64,000 nucleotides of DNA from Yersinia hibernica (lineage in GTDB: Bacteria > Pseudomonadota > Gammaproteobacteria > Enterobacterales > Enterobacteriaceae). The stretch covers positions 2,790,001 to 2,854,000 of the forward strand of contig NZ_CP032487.1 in NCBI RefSeq assembly GCF_004124235.1, given 5' to 3'. The notes beneath the pieces were generated by a model that ran no database searches, was not told where the DNA came from, and saw only the letters and a list, made by a program, of their open reading frames with translations. The position numbers and the translations under genes are program-made. Below are positions 33,939-43,932 of this stretch, piece after piece; within the stretch, counting starts at the first letter, position 1, and each line of letters opens with the position of its first letter.

Positions 33939-33969
33939 TTGACCTTCCCCTTGCTGGAAGGTTTAACCT
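33939..33969 (+). promoter_or_regulatory. CueR-controlled promoter of copA
   Basis: The palindrome ACCTTCCCCTTGCTGGAAGG plus T (33942-33962) lies between a TTGACC -35 (33939-33944) and a -10 near 33964-33969, 19 bases apart. This overlong spacer is characteristic of MerR-type activation, and the sequence is as I know it from E. coli copA. Confidence 0.93.
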
Positions 33970-34126
33970 CTATAATTAGTGAAAGGAACCATGTCAGTCA
34001 AGCGGAATAAAACCAGTACAGCTTACCGTCCATTTTTGCCCTGAATAAGGGATATAGCTAGGAATACCGACTAAACTTATCCCGAGAAAATTTATGGATA
34101 GGTTCTTATTCGATAAGGAGTTAATT

Positions 34127-36859
34127 ATGTTACAAACCACTGTGTTGGCCTTACACGGCCTCTCCTGTATGAATTGTGCCAAACGGGTCAAAACGGCATT
34201 AGAAAGTCGTGAAGATGTTCATCATGCAGAAGTAAATGTTCACTACGCCAAAGTGACTGGCGAGGCCGAAGCCACGACACTTATCGATACGGTCAAACAG
34301 GCGGGTTATCAGGCAGAAAAAGCGCAAACCCCCGATATTGAGTTACAGCTTTCGGGTTTGAGTTGCGGGCATTGCATTGAATCGACTCGCAAAGCACTGG
34401 AAGCTGTTGCCGGCGTCATTGCCGCAGATGTCACACTCGAGAGTGCCAAGGTGTATGGCAAAGTTGAGGCACAAGCCTTGATTGATGCCGTGGAACAAGC
34501 CGGTTATCACGCCACATTAGCAGGGGCGCATGCCCCAAAAACTGAGCCGCTGACTCACTCAGCCCCATCACAGCCGGAATCCCTGGCAGCGGCCTCTTCT
34601 ACGGTTCCGGCAACAACATCAGCGGCAGCACCCGCCACCAGTGATAGCGACAGTGTTCAGTTGCTACTGACCGGAATGAGCTGCGCCAGTTGTGTATCCA
34701 AAGTACAAAATGCACTGGAAAGTGTTGAGGGGGTCGAGGTTGCTCGCGTCAATCTGGCCGAGCGCAGTGCCTTAGTCACCGGGCACCCGAGCAATGAAGC
34801 CCTCATCGCTGCGGTCAAAAACGCCGGATATGGTGCTGAAATTATTGAAGATGAAGCGGAGCGACGCGAGCGCCAGCAGCAAATGTCGCAAGCCAGTATG
34901 AAGCGCTTCCAATGGCAAGCCGCACTCGGGCTATTATTGGGTATCCCATTGATGGGATGGGGATTATTTGGCGGTAGCATGACGCTAACCCCCGCAAGCC
35001 AAACCCCGTGGCTAATTATCGGGATAATCACCCTGCTGGTGATGGTCTTCGCGGGCGGCCACTTTTATCGTAATGCTTGGGTTAGCCTGAAAAATGGCAG
35101 CGCCACTATGGATACCTTGGTGGCATTGGGCACCGGCGCGGCATGGATTTACTCCATCACAGTGAACATCTGGCCGGATGTTTTCCCGATGGAAGCGCGC
35201 CATCTTTATTATGAAGCCAGCGCCATGATTATCGGCTTAATTAATCTTGGTCATGCCATGGAACAACGCGCCAGACAGCGCTCGTCAAATGCACTGGAGC
35301 GCCTGCTAGATTTAGCGCCACCTACAGCACGGCTGGTGAGCGATGAGGGCGAGAAACTCATCCCATTGGTTGATGTGCAACTGGGCATGATCCTGCGCTT
35401 GACCACCGGTGACCGTGTCCCGGTTGATGGGGAGATTGTGCAAGGTGAAGTGTGGATGGATGAGGCCATGTTGACCGGCGAACCTATCCCACAGCAAAAG
35501 TCAGCGGGTGATGTCGTCCACGCTGGGACACAAGTTCAGGATGGTTCCGTGCTGTTTCGCGCCAATGCTATCGGCAGTCAGACAACATTAGCGCGCATCA
35601 TCAAACTGGTTCGTCAGGCCCAAAGCAGTAAACCAGAAATCGGTAAACTGGCCGATAGAATCTCCGCGGTATTTGTGCCAACCGTGGTCGCGATTGCGGT
35701 TATCGCCGGGCTGATTTGGTATTTCTTCGGCCCGCAACCGCAGTTGGTCTACACCTTGGTGGTCGCCACGACAGTGCTGATTATCGCCTGCCCTTGTGCC
35801 CTTGGGCTAGCAACACCCATGTCGATTATCTCCGGTGTTGGCCGCGCGGCAGAGTTTGGCGTGTTAGTGCGGGATGCGGATGCATTGCAGCAAGCCAGCA
35901 ACCTCGACACCTTAGTGTTCGACAAAACCGGCACTCTGACCGAAGGACATCCACAAGTGGTGGCGATTCATACTTTTAACGGCGTCAGTGAGCAGCAAGC
36001 ACTGACATGGGCCGCCGCACTGGAAACCGGTTCCAATCACCCACTGGCGCGCGCCATTTTGCAGCGGGCCGAGGGGCTAACACTGGCGACGGTAGATCAA
36101 TTCCGCACATTGCGCGGTTTAGGGGTCAGTGGTGAAGTCGATGGCGTGCCATTATTGCTGGGGAATAATCGCCTGCTGGAGGAGGAACAAATTGATACCC
36201 GCGAGTTGCAATCATTAATGCTACAGCAAGCAGCAACGGGGGCGACGCCGGTTATTCTGACGGCACGGGGCAAACCGGCGGCATTGTTATCTATCCGCGA
36301 CCCGCTGCGCAGTGACAGTGTCAGCGCGCTGCAACGTTTGCACCAGTTAGGATACAACTTGGTAATGTTAACCGGTGATAATCCCATTACCGCGAATGCC
36401 ATTGCCAAAGAAGCCGGTATTGATAGGGTGATCGCCGGTGTCCTGCCGGATGGCAAAGCCGAAGCCATCAAGCAACTGCAAGCCGCCGGACATAAAGTGG
36501 CAATGATTGGCGACGGAATCAATGATGCCCCCGCACTGGCACAAGCCGATGTCGGCATTGCCATGGGCGGCGGCAGTGATATTGCGATTGAAACTGCGGC
36601 CATCACCCTGATGCGCCATAGCCTGCATGGGGTGGCGGATGCTGTTGAGTTAGCCAAAGCCACATTGCGCAATATGAAGCAAAATCTGTTAGGGGCATTT
36701 TTCTATAATGCGCTGGGGATCCCCATTGCGGCGGGTATTCTGTTCCCATTCACCGGGACATTACTCAGCCCAGTCGTCGCCGGCGCGGCCATGGCTCTGT
36801 CATCCATTACCGTGGTCAGTAATGCCAACCGCTTGTTGCGTTTTAAACCTAAGCAGTAA
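34127..36859 (+). CDS. copA: Copper-exporting P-type ATPase CopA with three metal-binding domains
   Basis: The 910-residue P1B ATPase pumps Cu(I) out of the cytosol. Three N-terminal heavy-metal domains are present, each with a CxxC: LSCMNC (about residue 15), LSCGHC (about 82) and MSCASC (about 190); E. coli CopA has two. The core follows with the membrane CPC ([12 protein letters not shown]), phosphorylation site DKTGTLTEG, and the hinge [17 protein letters not shown] 34127 is chosen because AAGGAG lies just before it; an in-frame ATG at 34094 lacks this. A programmed frameshift product is known for E. coli copA; I did not find a clear site here. Confidence 0.96.
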   Translation: MLQTTVLALHGLSCMNCAKRVKTALESREDVHHAEVNVHYAKVTGEAEATTLIDTVKQAGYQAEKAQTPDIELQLSGLSCGHCIESTRKALEAVAGVIAADVTLESAKVYGKVEAQALIDAVEQAGYHATLAGAHAPKTEPLTHSAPSQPESLAAASSTVPATTSAAAPATSDSDSVQLLLTGMSCASCVSKVQNALESVEGVEVARVNLAERSALVTGHPSNEALIAAVKNAGYGAEIIEDEAERRERQQQMSQASMKRFQWQAALGLLLGIPLMGWGLFGGSMTLTPASQTPWLIIGIITLLVMVFAGGHFYRNAWVSLKNGSATMDTLVALGTGAAWIYSITVNIWPDVFPMEARHLYYEASAMIIGLINLGHAMEQRARQRSSNALERLLDLAPPTARLVSDEGEKLIPLVDVQLGMILRLTTGDRVPVDGEIVQGEVWMDEAMLTGEPIPQQKSAGDVVHAGTQVQDGSVLFRANAIGSQTTLARIIKLVRQAQSSKPEIGKLADRISAVFVPTVVAIAVIAGLIWYFFGPQPQLVYTLVVATTVLIIACPCALGLATPMSIISGVGRAAEFGVLVRDADALQQASNLDTLVFDKTGTLTEGHPQVVAIHTFNGVSEQQALTWAAALETGSNHPLARAILQRAEGLTLATVDQFRTLRGLGVSGEVDGVPLLLGNNRLLEEEQIDTRELQSLMLQQAATGATPVILTARGKPAALLSIRDPLRSDSVSALQRLHQLGYNLVMLTGDNPITANAIAKEAGIDRVIAGVLPDGKAEAIKQLQAAGHKVAMIGDGINDAPALAQADVGIAMGGGSDIAIETAAITLMRHSLHGVADAVELAKATLRNMKQNLLGAFFYNALGIPIAAGILFPFTGTLLSPVVAGAAMALSSITVVSNANRLLRFKPKQ

Positions 36860-36869
36860 TTAGGAACCG

Positions 36870-36900
36870 AATGGCACACACCCCTTTATTGTGTGCCATT
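36870..36900 (+). terminator. Terminator after copA
   Basis: AATGGCACAC (36870-36879) and GTGTGCCATT (36891-36900) form a 10-bp stem with an 11-base loop just after the copA stop. The T run is weak (TT, then TAGCGTTTAG). Confidence 0.7.
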
Positions 36901-36940
36901 TAGCGTTTAGCATGTTAAGAAACGCTAATAAGGGAACTCG

Positions 36941-37750
36941 ATGGGCCAATTATTACGCCACCTTGCAAAATTTCTGGGCATAACAGCCCCGACAACCTAC
37001 ACCTACCCTGCACTAGACATGACTTTACCCGGTGGACGTCACTTTCACCTGGTTGGCAGCATTCATATGGGAACCGAGGGTATGTTCCCGCTGCCCCACG
37101 AGTTATTAAATAAATTGAATCAGGCCAACGCACTGATTGTAGAAGCAGATATCACTGAAACAACCCCACCATTCGGAAACGATAATCTCAGCCCCCCTTT
37201 AATTGACCGGTTATCTGAAGAAGACTATCAACAATTGCTGCAACGTTGCGAAGAGCTGGACAGTGACCCGCAGTTCATGGCCTTGCTGCCCGCATGGCAA
37301 GTTGCCTTGATGTTACAGGCCCGCCAAGCCCAGCGCTTAGGGCTACGCGGCGAATACGGCATCGATTATCAATTATTGAAAGCCGCCGCTGCGCAGGAGA
37401 AAACAGTGATTGAGCTGGAAGGCGCACAAATGCAGCTCGACTTACTGGCGACCCTGCCCGATAACGGCATGTCATTGTTAAAAGACACCTTAACCCATTG
37501 GCACACCAACGCCCGCCTGCTGCAAACCATGATGGGCTGGTGGCTGGAGCACCGCCCGGTAAATGACTTGGCCACTCTGGCCCCCACTTTCAGCCAAGGT
37601 CTATACGACGTGTTGATGATTCAGCGCAACAAACGCTGGCAACAGCAGCTCGAACAGTTACCCGCCGGGCACTATGTGGTCGCGGTCGGAGCATTGCATT
37701 TATATGGCGAAGGCAACCTACCTGAATTATTGAAACCCAACCATCATTAA
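36941..37750 (+). CDS. ybaP: TraB/GumN-family protein YbaP
   Basis: The 269-residue protein has the GumN/TraB core: FHLVGSIHMGTEGMFPLP with the first GSxH motif, ALIVEADIT with the Glu, a central helical part, and the second half-motif AVGALHLYGEGNL near the end. The family is thought to be metal-dependent hydrolases (TIKI-like proteases), and the bacterial role is not known. No clear signal peptide is seen. It lies downstream of copA in the same direction, as in E. coli. Confidence 0.9.
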   Translation: MGQLLRHLAKFLGITAPTTYTYPALDMTLPGGRHFHLVGSIHMGTEGMFPLPHELLNKLNQANALIVEADITETTPPFGNDNLSPPLIDRLSEEDYQQLLQRCEELDSDPQFMALLPAWQVALMLQARQAQRLGLRGEYGIDYQLLKAAAAQEKTVIELEGAQMQLDLLATLPDNGMSLLKDTLTHWHTNARLLQTMMGWWLEHRPVNDLATLAPTFSQGLYDVLMIQRNKRWQQQLEQLPAGHYVVAVGALHLYGEGNLPELLKPNHH

Positions 37751-37764
37751 AAATCCGAAAAAAA

Positions 37765-37786
37765 TGGCCGATATCACTATCGGCCA
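37765..37786. terminator. Hairpin terminator after ybaP
   Basis: TGGCCGATA (37765-37773) and TATCGGCCA (37778-37786) form a perfect 9-bp stem with a 4-base loop, 15 bases after the ybaP stop. The A run lies on the 5' side, so on the minus strand a T run follows. Confidence 0.75.
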
Positions 37787-38019
37787 GTCAAAGAGGAATT
37801 TTCATTATTTTAATTATTCAGCACTCATATTCCTTGCGGATAATATGAGCAGCAACTATAGGGTAGCAACCTGATGATTAGATTAGCAACTGACATTCAT
37901 CATATATCGTGCCGCGCGCGATCATTGCACTGATTTTGTTGGATTAATTTTTAACCTACGACAATGATTGCGTGTAGGATATCCCACTTGAATAAATTTT
38001 CATTTTTAATTGGACGTTT

Positions 38020-38502
38020 ATGATGACACCTGCCGTCGTTTTGCTGGAAAAACAAAAAGTTACTTTCACTTTACACCCCTATCACCATGATGCAGCAGAA
38101 ACCCATTTCGGTGATGAAGCAGTCAAAAAACTGGGCCTCAATGCGGATCAAGTTTATAAAACATTATTGGTCGCCTTAAATGGTGATGCCAAAAATATGG
38201 CAGTTGCCGTCACCCCCGTTGCCACTCAACTTGACCTCAAAAAAGTGGCGCGAGCACTGGGGGCCAAAAAGGCCGAAATGGCTGATCCGCAATTAGCACA
38301 GCGCAGCACCGGCTATTTAGTCGGCGGCATCAGTCCATTGGGGCAAAAAAAACGCCTGCCCACCGTGATTGACAGCTCAGCGCAAGAATACGCGACTATC
38401 TTTGTTTCCGGCGGTAAACGCGGCTTAGATATTGAATTAGCAGCAACGGATCTATGCCGTTTGCTGCAAGGTACATTTGCCGATATTGCCAAGCGGGATT
38501 AA
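38020..38502 (+). CDS. ybaK: Cys-tRNA(Pro)/Cys-tRNA(Cys) deacylase YbaK
   Basis: The 160-residue protein of the YbaK/EbsC family has the core FTLHPYHHD, the catalytic lysine region (DQVYKTLLV), and the [17 protein letters not shown] loop. It hydrolyses Cys wrongly attached to tRNA-Pro by ProS. Two ATG codons lie in tandem at 38020 and 38023. It is a monocistronic gene convergent with ushA, as in E. coli. Length equals E. coli YbaK (159). Confidence 0.96.
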   Translation: MMTPAVVLLEKQKVTFTLHPYHHDAAETHFGDEAVKKLGLNADQVYKTLLVALNGDAKNMAVAVTPVATQLDLKKVARALGAKKAEMADPQLAQRSTGYLVGGISPLGQKKRLPTVIDSSAQEYATIFVSGGKRGLDIELAATDLCRLLQGTFADIAKRD

Positions 38503-38679
38503 TCGTAACCAGCATTGAGTAATTGACCAGTGTTGAACGTGGCAAGTTTCACAGAAATATGTTTGAAAAATCACCAGCCAGACGCGGCGGCCTCTTATCA
38601 ATACGGTGAGCTCAGGCCTTAAAACAAAACTGGGATGACATACACCGCTTAAGATGCATATCATCCCAATTAATTACAG

Positions 38680-40332
38680 TTACTTATAAACAATCTCACC
38701 TTGCGGCTGATACTGATTAACATCCAGTGGAGAGTGCTTTTCAATATACTGTTTTAGAACTTCTGCATCAATAAAGCCGGTATTCACGTAGCCCGGTAAG
38801 GTAGCAATCTTCGGATAGCCATCCCCGCCTAACGCGTTAAAATTCAATGTCGCCAGACGATAAGTTTTATTGGCGTCCAGCGGTTTCCCTTGGATTTTCA
38901 CGTCGCTGACACCATGGCCATCAGCCACTAAGCTAACGTTGGAAAATTGAGCATAAGCACCTGAATCTACTTTCTTATTTGCCACCACAGCTAGATATTT
39001 CTCAATGTCGCCGCCTTTCATATCGGCATAAACTAAGGTATTACCAAATGGTTGAACCTTGAGAACATCTTTATAGGTGATATCACCGGCGTCAATAGAG
39101 TCACGAATACCGCCACCACTCATCACTGCAAAGTCAGCACCAGCTCGTTCCATTTGTGCGGCCAATAGCACGCGTGCCAAATTAGTTTGCTCGAAACGAA
39201 CTTTACTGCGATCTCCCTCGAGTTTGCCATTCACGCTGCCGATTTTAACCTCCAGCTGCGCCTTGCCCTGCTCTTCAAACGGCGTTAGGAGTTTTAGCAT
39301 TGATGGGTCTTGCGCAATCTGTTGCGTATACAAGACGCGCTCACTGCGCCCATCCGCTTGCTCAACTTTTTGCTTTAAATTGATCGGAATTAACTGATAA
39401 TTCACTAACTGCAACTCACCATTACGGAATTTGAAATCAGCCCGCCCCACATATTTGCCCCACTCATGCGCCTGCACAATCCAAGTACCATTCTGCCGGT
39501 CTGGAACACAAGGCGTACCCGGCACATAATCAGCCTGCTTACGGTTTTCACTGGCCATACAGACGGGATCTTGTGAGTGCCCCCCGACAATCATATCCAG
39601 ATAACCTGCAGGTAAGCTGCGCGCCATTTCGACATCACCCGGCGCATTAGAGCCATGTTTGCCATCATCATAATGCCCCATATGAGTAGCAGCGATAATA
39701 ATGTCAGGCTTTTCGGTTTTTCTCAGCTGAGAGACAACTTGCTCCGCTTCAACGGCTGGGACGCGAAATTCAATATCAGTGAAATACTCGGGATTACCGA
39801 TCTTAGCGGTATCGTCAGTGGTTAAACCAATTACAGCAATTTTCACACCTTGTTTATCAAACAGAGCATAAGGTTTGAATAACCGCTGCTGAGTGCTTTT
39901 TTGATAAATATTAGCTGACAATAATGGGAAAGTTGCCCACTTTTCCTGCTGGCGCAACACTCTCAGCGGGTTATCAAACTCATGATTGCCAATGGCCATG
40001 GCATCATAACCGACCAGATTCATGCCGCGGAAATCAGGCTCGGCATCCTGTAAATCAGATTCTGGTACACCGGTGTTAATATCCCCACCGGAGAGCAGCA
40101 ACAGGCTTCCTCCCTCTGCGGCCACTTGTTTGCGAATGTCATCAACTAAGGTTTTCTGAGCCGCTAGACCATATTCGCCGTGATCATTTTGCCAAAAGTG
40201 CCCATGGTGATCGTTGGTATGCAGTATGGTGATATCGTAAGTTTTATCTTTCTCCCAAGCCGCTGCCCATCCCGGTGCAAACGCTAGCGATGCAGCCAAA
40301 GCATATGCTGTGGTTGATAATGAAAAACGCAT
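38680..40332 (-). CDS. ushA: Periplasmic 5'-nucleotidase / UDP-sugar hydrolase
   Basis: The 550-residue precursor, the E. coli length, starts at ATG 40332, with GGAG eight bases ahead. The frame is open 28 codons further upstream, but that part has no family support. A signal peptide ends at GWAAA. The metallophosphatase motifs are LHTNDHHGHFW, GDINTGVPESD, GNHEFDNP, THMGHYDDG and GGHSQDPVC. The C-terminal substrate domain has GDGYPKIAT. It hydrolyses nucleotides and UDP-sugars for uptake. Confidence 0.97.
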   Translation of the reverse strand: MRFSLSTTAYALAASLAFAPGWAAAWEKDKTYDITILHTNDHHGHFWQNDHGEYGLAAQKTLVDDIRKQVAAEGGSLLLLSGGDINTGVPESDLQDAEPDFRGMNLVGYDAMAIGNHEFDNPLRVLRQQEKWATFPLLSANIYQKSTQQRLFKPYALFDKQGVKIAVIGLTTDDTAKIGNPEYFTDIEFRVPAVEAEQVVSQLRKTEKPDIIIAATHMGHYDDGKHGSNAPGDVEMARSLPAGYLDMIVGGHSQDPVCMASENRKQADYVPGTPCVPDRQNGTWIVQAHEWGKYVGRADFKFRNGELQLVNYQLIPINLKQKVEQADGRSERVLYTQQIAQDPSMLKLLTPFEEQGKAQLEVKIGSVNGKLEGDRSKVRFEQTNLARVLLAAQMERAGADFAVMSGGGIRDSIDAGDITYKDVLKVQPFGNTLVYADMKGGDIEKYLAVVANKKVDSGAYAQFSNVSLVADGHGVSDVKIQGKPLDANKTYRLATLNFNALGGDGYPKIATLPGYVNTGFIDAEVLKQYIEKHSPLDVNQYQPQGEIVYK

Positions 40333-40597
40333 GGCAAATCTCCATATTGTCGTTAAAACTAACCAGCTCAGGGCCAGCTTAATCAGTGAAAATGAGGTAA
40401 TGCATACCAATACCATGATAAATCAAAGTGATACAGTGACACGGTTCATATTGTAATGTAATGACGCATGGAAGAATTTCAGAACATTGCTATATATATC
40501 AAATTGTCTCTGCTGTAGTAAAAATCATTCGTTCTGCATAGTATGTATTTATTACCAATTCATTATTAACAGTGAAATTATTAGGCGAATACTCACT

Positions 40598-41812
40598 ATG
40601 ACCGATCGTTCTGAGACTGAATTCCAGCCCTCCGTTAATACCACTGTAAAACGCACTTCCTTCTCTATATTGGGTGCTATTAGCGTATCTCACTTGCTCA
40701 ACGACATGATCCAGTCGCTGATTCTGGCGATTTATCCTCTACTGCAAGCTGAATTTTCACTGAGTTTTGCACAAATTGGTTTAATCACACTCACTTACCA
40801 GCTTACCGCCTCGTTATTACAGCCATTGATTGGCCTCTATACTGATAAACATCCGCAGCCCTATTCACTGCCAATAGGGATGGGTTTCACCCTATCGGGC
40901 ATCTTGTTGCTTGCGGTAGCCACATCGTTCCCCATTGTTTTACTGGCGGCTGCACTGGTCGGCACCGGTTCTTCAGTCTTCCACCCAGAATCCTCACGAG
41001 TCGCCCGCATGGCCTCCGGTGGCCGCCATGGTATGGCTCAGTCTATTTTCCAGGTCGGGGGTAACTTCGGCAGCGCGCTGGGGCCGCTATTAGCCGCTAT
41101 CCTTATTGCCCCTTATGGCAAAGGCAATGTGGGCTGGTTTTCACTCGCCGCATTACTGGCTATTGTGGTGCTATTGCAGGTCAGTAAATGGTACCAACAG
41201 CAACAAAGAGCAGCACATGGCAAGCTAATAAAGGCCTCATCGGCAAAAGTGCTGCCTAAAAAGACGGTTATTAGCGCGTTAGTTATCTTGATGGTACTGA
41301 TATTCTCTAAATACTTCTATTTGACGAGCATTAGCAGCTATTACACCTTTTATCTGATGCATAGGTTCGGTGTTTCGGTACAAAATGCTCAAATACATTT
41401 ATTTGTATTCTTATTCGCAGTTGCCGCCGGCACCATCATTGGCGGCCCTCTTGGCGATAGGATAGGCCGGAAATATGTTATTTGGGGGTCAATATTAGGT
41501 GTAGCGCCATTTACCCTTATTTTACCCTATGCATCTCTGTATTGGACTGGGGTTTTGACCGTGATAATTGGGGTTATCCTTGCCTCTGCCTTCTCTGCCA
41601 TACTGGTGTATGCACAGGAGCTTATACCAGGGAAAGTGGGGATGGTTTCCGGCCTATTCTTCGGTTTTGCTTTCGGTATGGGCGGGTTAGGTGCGGCTCT
41701 ACTAGGATATGTCGCTGATTTAACCAGTATTGAATTGGTTTATCAAATATGTGCATTCTTACCATTACTGGGGATATTAACGGTCTTCCTGCCTAATATA
41801 GAAGATAAGTAA
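40598..41812 (+). CDS. fsr: Fosmidomycin resistance-type MFS exporter
   Basis: The 404-residue MFS protein has 12 membrane helices. The start is ATG 40598, where the homologous N-terminus begins (the conserved part starts ISVSHLLNDMIQSLILAIYP). The frame is open to 40487 but without support. The loop between helices 2 and 3 has YTDKHPQPY, and between 8 and 9 GPLGDRIGRKY, the MFS motif. E. coli Fsr exports fosmidomycin when overexpressed; its natural substrate is unknown. It lies between ushA and ybaL, as in E. coli. Confidence 0.95.
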   Translation: MTDRSETEFQPSVNTTVKRTSFSILGAISVSHLLNDMIQSLILAIYPLLQAEFSLSFAQIGLITLTYQLTASLLQPLIGLYTDKHPQPYSLPIGMGFTLSGILLLAVATSFPIVLLAAALVGTGSSVFHPESSRVARMASGGRHGMAQSIFQVGGNFGSALGPLLAAILIAPYGKGNVGWFSLAALLAIVVLLQVSKWYQQQQRAAHGKLIKASSAKVLPKKTVISALVILMVLIFSKYFYLTSISSYYTFYLMHRFGVSVQNAQIHLFVFLFAVAAGTIIGGPLGDRIGRKYVIWGSILGVAPFTLILPYASLYWTGVLTVIIGVILASAFSAILVYAQELIPGKVGMVSGLFFGFAFGMGGLGAALLGYVADLTSIELVYQICAFLPLLGILTVFLPNIEDK

Positions 41813-42164
41813 TAGTAATAACCTTATAATCCCGACTGAGATAGCAGTTTCAGTTGGGAGATTTCCCTGCGAAATAGAGATAGAAACAGCAAATCCCCCA
41901 CAAACAACCACTTCAAACAATTTCCATGCCAAAGCTGACTTTTATCGATAAAAAATTAATTTTTATCGCGCATTGATCGCATAAATGCAATAAACTGATG
42001 TTATTGCTGTTAAATGCTTGCTGCCCTGGCTATATCCCACCGATTTCACGATGCAGGAAGACAGCCAGTGAATGAATCCCGATGAACTTACTCAGGTAAG
42101 TGATTGAACGCAGCCAACACGCCTGCAACTAAGAAGATGGCAGGTATAATGAGAAGGAGTCTGG
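41813..42164. other. Gap between fsr and ybaL
   Basis: About 350 bases. A partly paired hairpin (TCCC-ACTGA with TCAGT-GGGA, 41831-41859) just after fsr is a likely terminator. The rest must hold the ybaL promoter; an AT-rich stretch at 41940-41990 is a candidate, and GAAGGAG before 42165 is the ribosome-binding site. Confidence 0.5.
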
Positions 42165-43856
42165 ATGCACCACTCAACACCCTTAATTACCACGATCGTC
42201 GGAGGCCTTGTTCTCGCCTTCCTCTTGGGCACCTTGGCTCACCGCCTGCGCATCTCACCACTGGTGGGGTACCTCGCCGCAGGGGTGCTGGCCGGGCCAT
42301 TTACGCCAGGTTTCGTTGCTGATACCTCATTAGCACCAGAGCTGGCTGAAATTGGTGTTATCTTGTTGATGTTTGGTGTCGGACTTCACTTCTCGCTTAA
42401 AGACCTTCTCGCAGTAAAATCAATCGCAATCCCCGGAGCAGTGGCACAAATCGCCGTCGCCACCTTGCTGGGAATGGGCTTGTCTCATTTATTAGGTTGG
42501 GATTTGATGACTGGTTTTGTCTTCGGCCTTTGTCTATCAACCGCCAGCACCGTGGTATTACTGCGCGCACTCGAAGAACGGCAACTCATTGATAGCCAAC
42601 GAGGGCAGATTGCTATTGGCTGGTTGATTGTCGAAGATTTGGCGATGGTGCTCACACTGGTGCTATTACCCGCCTTTGCGGGGGTGATGGGGAACGAAAC
42701 CACCAGTTTGAGCCAGTTATTCACCGAATTGGCGATAACCATTGGTAAAGTGATTGCTTTCATTACCCTAATGATTGTCGTTGGCCGCCGGTTGGTGCCC
42801 TGGATACTGGCTAAAACCGCCAGTACCGGCTCCCGTGAATTGTTTACCTTAGCGGTGCTGGTATTAGCGCTCGGGATTGCTTACGGCGCTGTAGGCTTGT
42901 TCGATGTATCCTTTGCTCTTGGCGCATTCTTCGCCGGAATGGTATTGAACGAATCTGAACTCAGTCATCGCGCAGCACAAGACACCCTGCCACTACGCGA
43001 TGCCTTTGCCGTCCTGTTCTTCGTGTCAGTTGGGATGCTGTTCGACCCCATGATTTTAATACGTGAACCTTTAGCGGTACTGGCCTCCCTGGCAATTATC
43101 ATCTTCGGTAAATCAGCCGCCGCATTCATATTAGTGCGGATGTTTGGCCATTCAAAACGCACGGCACTCACCATTTCTGTCAGCTTGGCACAAATCGGTG
43201 AATTCGCCTTTATTCTGGCAGGACTTGGGATTTCTCTTGGTTTAATGTCAGAACATGGCCGCAACTTGGTATTGGCTGGAGCAATCTTATCCATCATGCT
43301 CAATCCGTTGCTTTTCACCCTACTCGATCGCTATTTAGCCAAGAATGAGACAATGGAAGATCTTATTTTGGAAGAAGCAGTAGAAGAGGAAAAACAGATC
43401 CCTGTCGATTTATGCAACCATGCATTATTAGTGGGTTATGGCCGAGTCGGCAGCTTATTAGGTGCCAAACTGCATGCGGAAGGTATTCCATTAGTGGTCA
43501 TCGAGAACTCTCGGCCAAGAGTCGAAGCGCTGCGTGAACAAGGTATTAATGCCGTATTAGGCAATGCTGCCAGCGCAGATATTATGTCACTGGCGCGCTT
43601 AGATTGCGCACGTTGGCTATTACTGACCATTCCAAATGGCTACGAAGCGGGGGAAATTGTCGCATCGGCTAGAATTAAACGGCCTGATCTTGAGATAATT
43701 GCTCGTGCGCATTATGACGATGAAGTGGTTTATATCTCAGAGCGCGGTGCAAACCAAGTTGTTATGGGCGAACGTGAAATTGCTAATAGCATGCTTAATA
43801 TGCTGAAGATAGAAACACTGACGGAAGAAGACAAACGCCCACTTTGCCCAATTTAA
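42165..43856 (+). CDS. ybaL: CPA2-family cation:proton antiporter YbaL
   Basis: The 563-residue protein has about 12 membrane helices (1-390) of the KefB/KefC type, with the exchanger signature region FALGAFFAGMVLNESELSHR. A cytosolic RCK/TrkA-N domain follows, in which the nucleotide-binding loop LVGYGRVGSLLGAKL is at about residue 425. It probably exchanges K+ or Na+ for protons with control by nucleotide binding. Start ATG 42165 has GAAGGAG before it. Position between fsr and gsk is that of E. coli. Confidence 0.94.
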   Translation: MHHSTPLITTIVGGLVLAFLLGTLAHRLRISPLVGYLAAGVLAGPFTPGFVADTSLAPELAEIGVILLMFGVGLHFSLKDLLAVKSIAIPGAVAQIAVATLLGMGLSHLLGWDLMTGFVFGLCLSTASTVVLLRALEERQLIDSQRGQIAIGWLIVEDLAMVLTLVLLPAFAGVMGNETTSLSQLFTELAITIGKVIAFITLMIVVGRRLVPWILAKTASTGSRELFTLAVLVLALGIAYGAVGLFDVSFALGAFFAGMVLNESELSHRAAQDTLPLRDAFAVLFFVSVGMLFDPMILIREPLAVLASLAIIIFGKSAAAFILVRMFGHSKRTALTISVSLAQIGEFAFILAGLGISLGLMSEHGRNLVLAGAILSIMLNPLLFTLLDRYLAKNETMEDLILEEAVEEEKQIPVDLCNHALLVGYGRVGSLLGAKLHAEGIPLVVIENSRPRVEALREQGINAVLGNAASADIMSLARLDCARWLLLTIPNGYEAGEIVASARIKRPDLEIIARAHYDDEVVYISERGANQVVMGEREIANSMLNMLKIETLTEEDKRPLCPI

Positions 43857-43886
43857 AAGTCTTCCGTAACGAACCACAATATAAAC

Positions 43887-43916
43887 AAAAAGGGCCGGCA
43901 GATGCGGGCCCTTTTT
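43887..43916. terminator. Bidirectional terminator between ybaL and gsk
   Basis: AAAAAGGGCC (43887-43896) and GGCCCTTTTT (43907-43916) form a 10-bp stem with a T run on both strands, between convergent genes. Confidence 0.92.
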
Positions 43917-43932
43917 ATTATCTGATGTTGGA

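Noticed and set aside
40332..40416. Extended UshA N-terminus
   Set aside because: The signal peptide begins at ATG 40332 with a good ribosome-binding site; the extra 28 codons would hide it.
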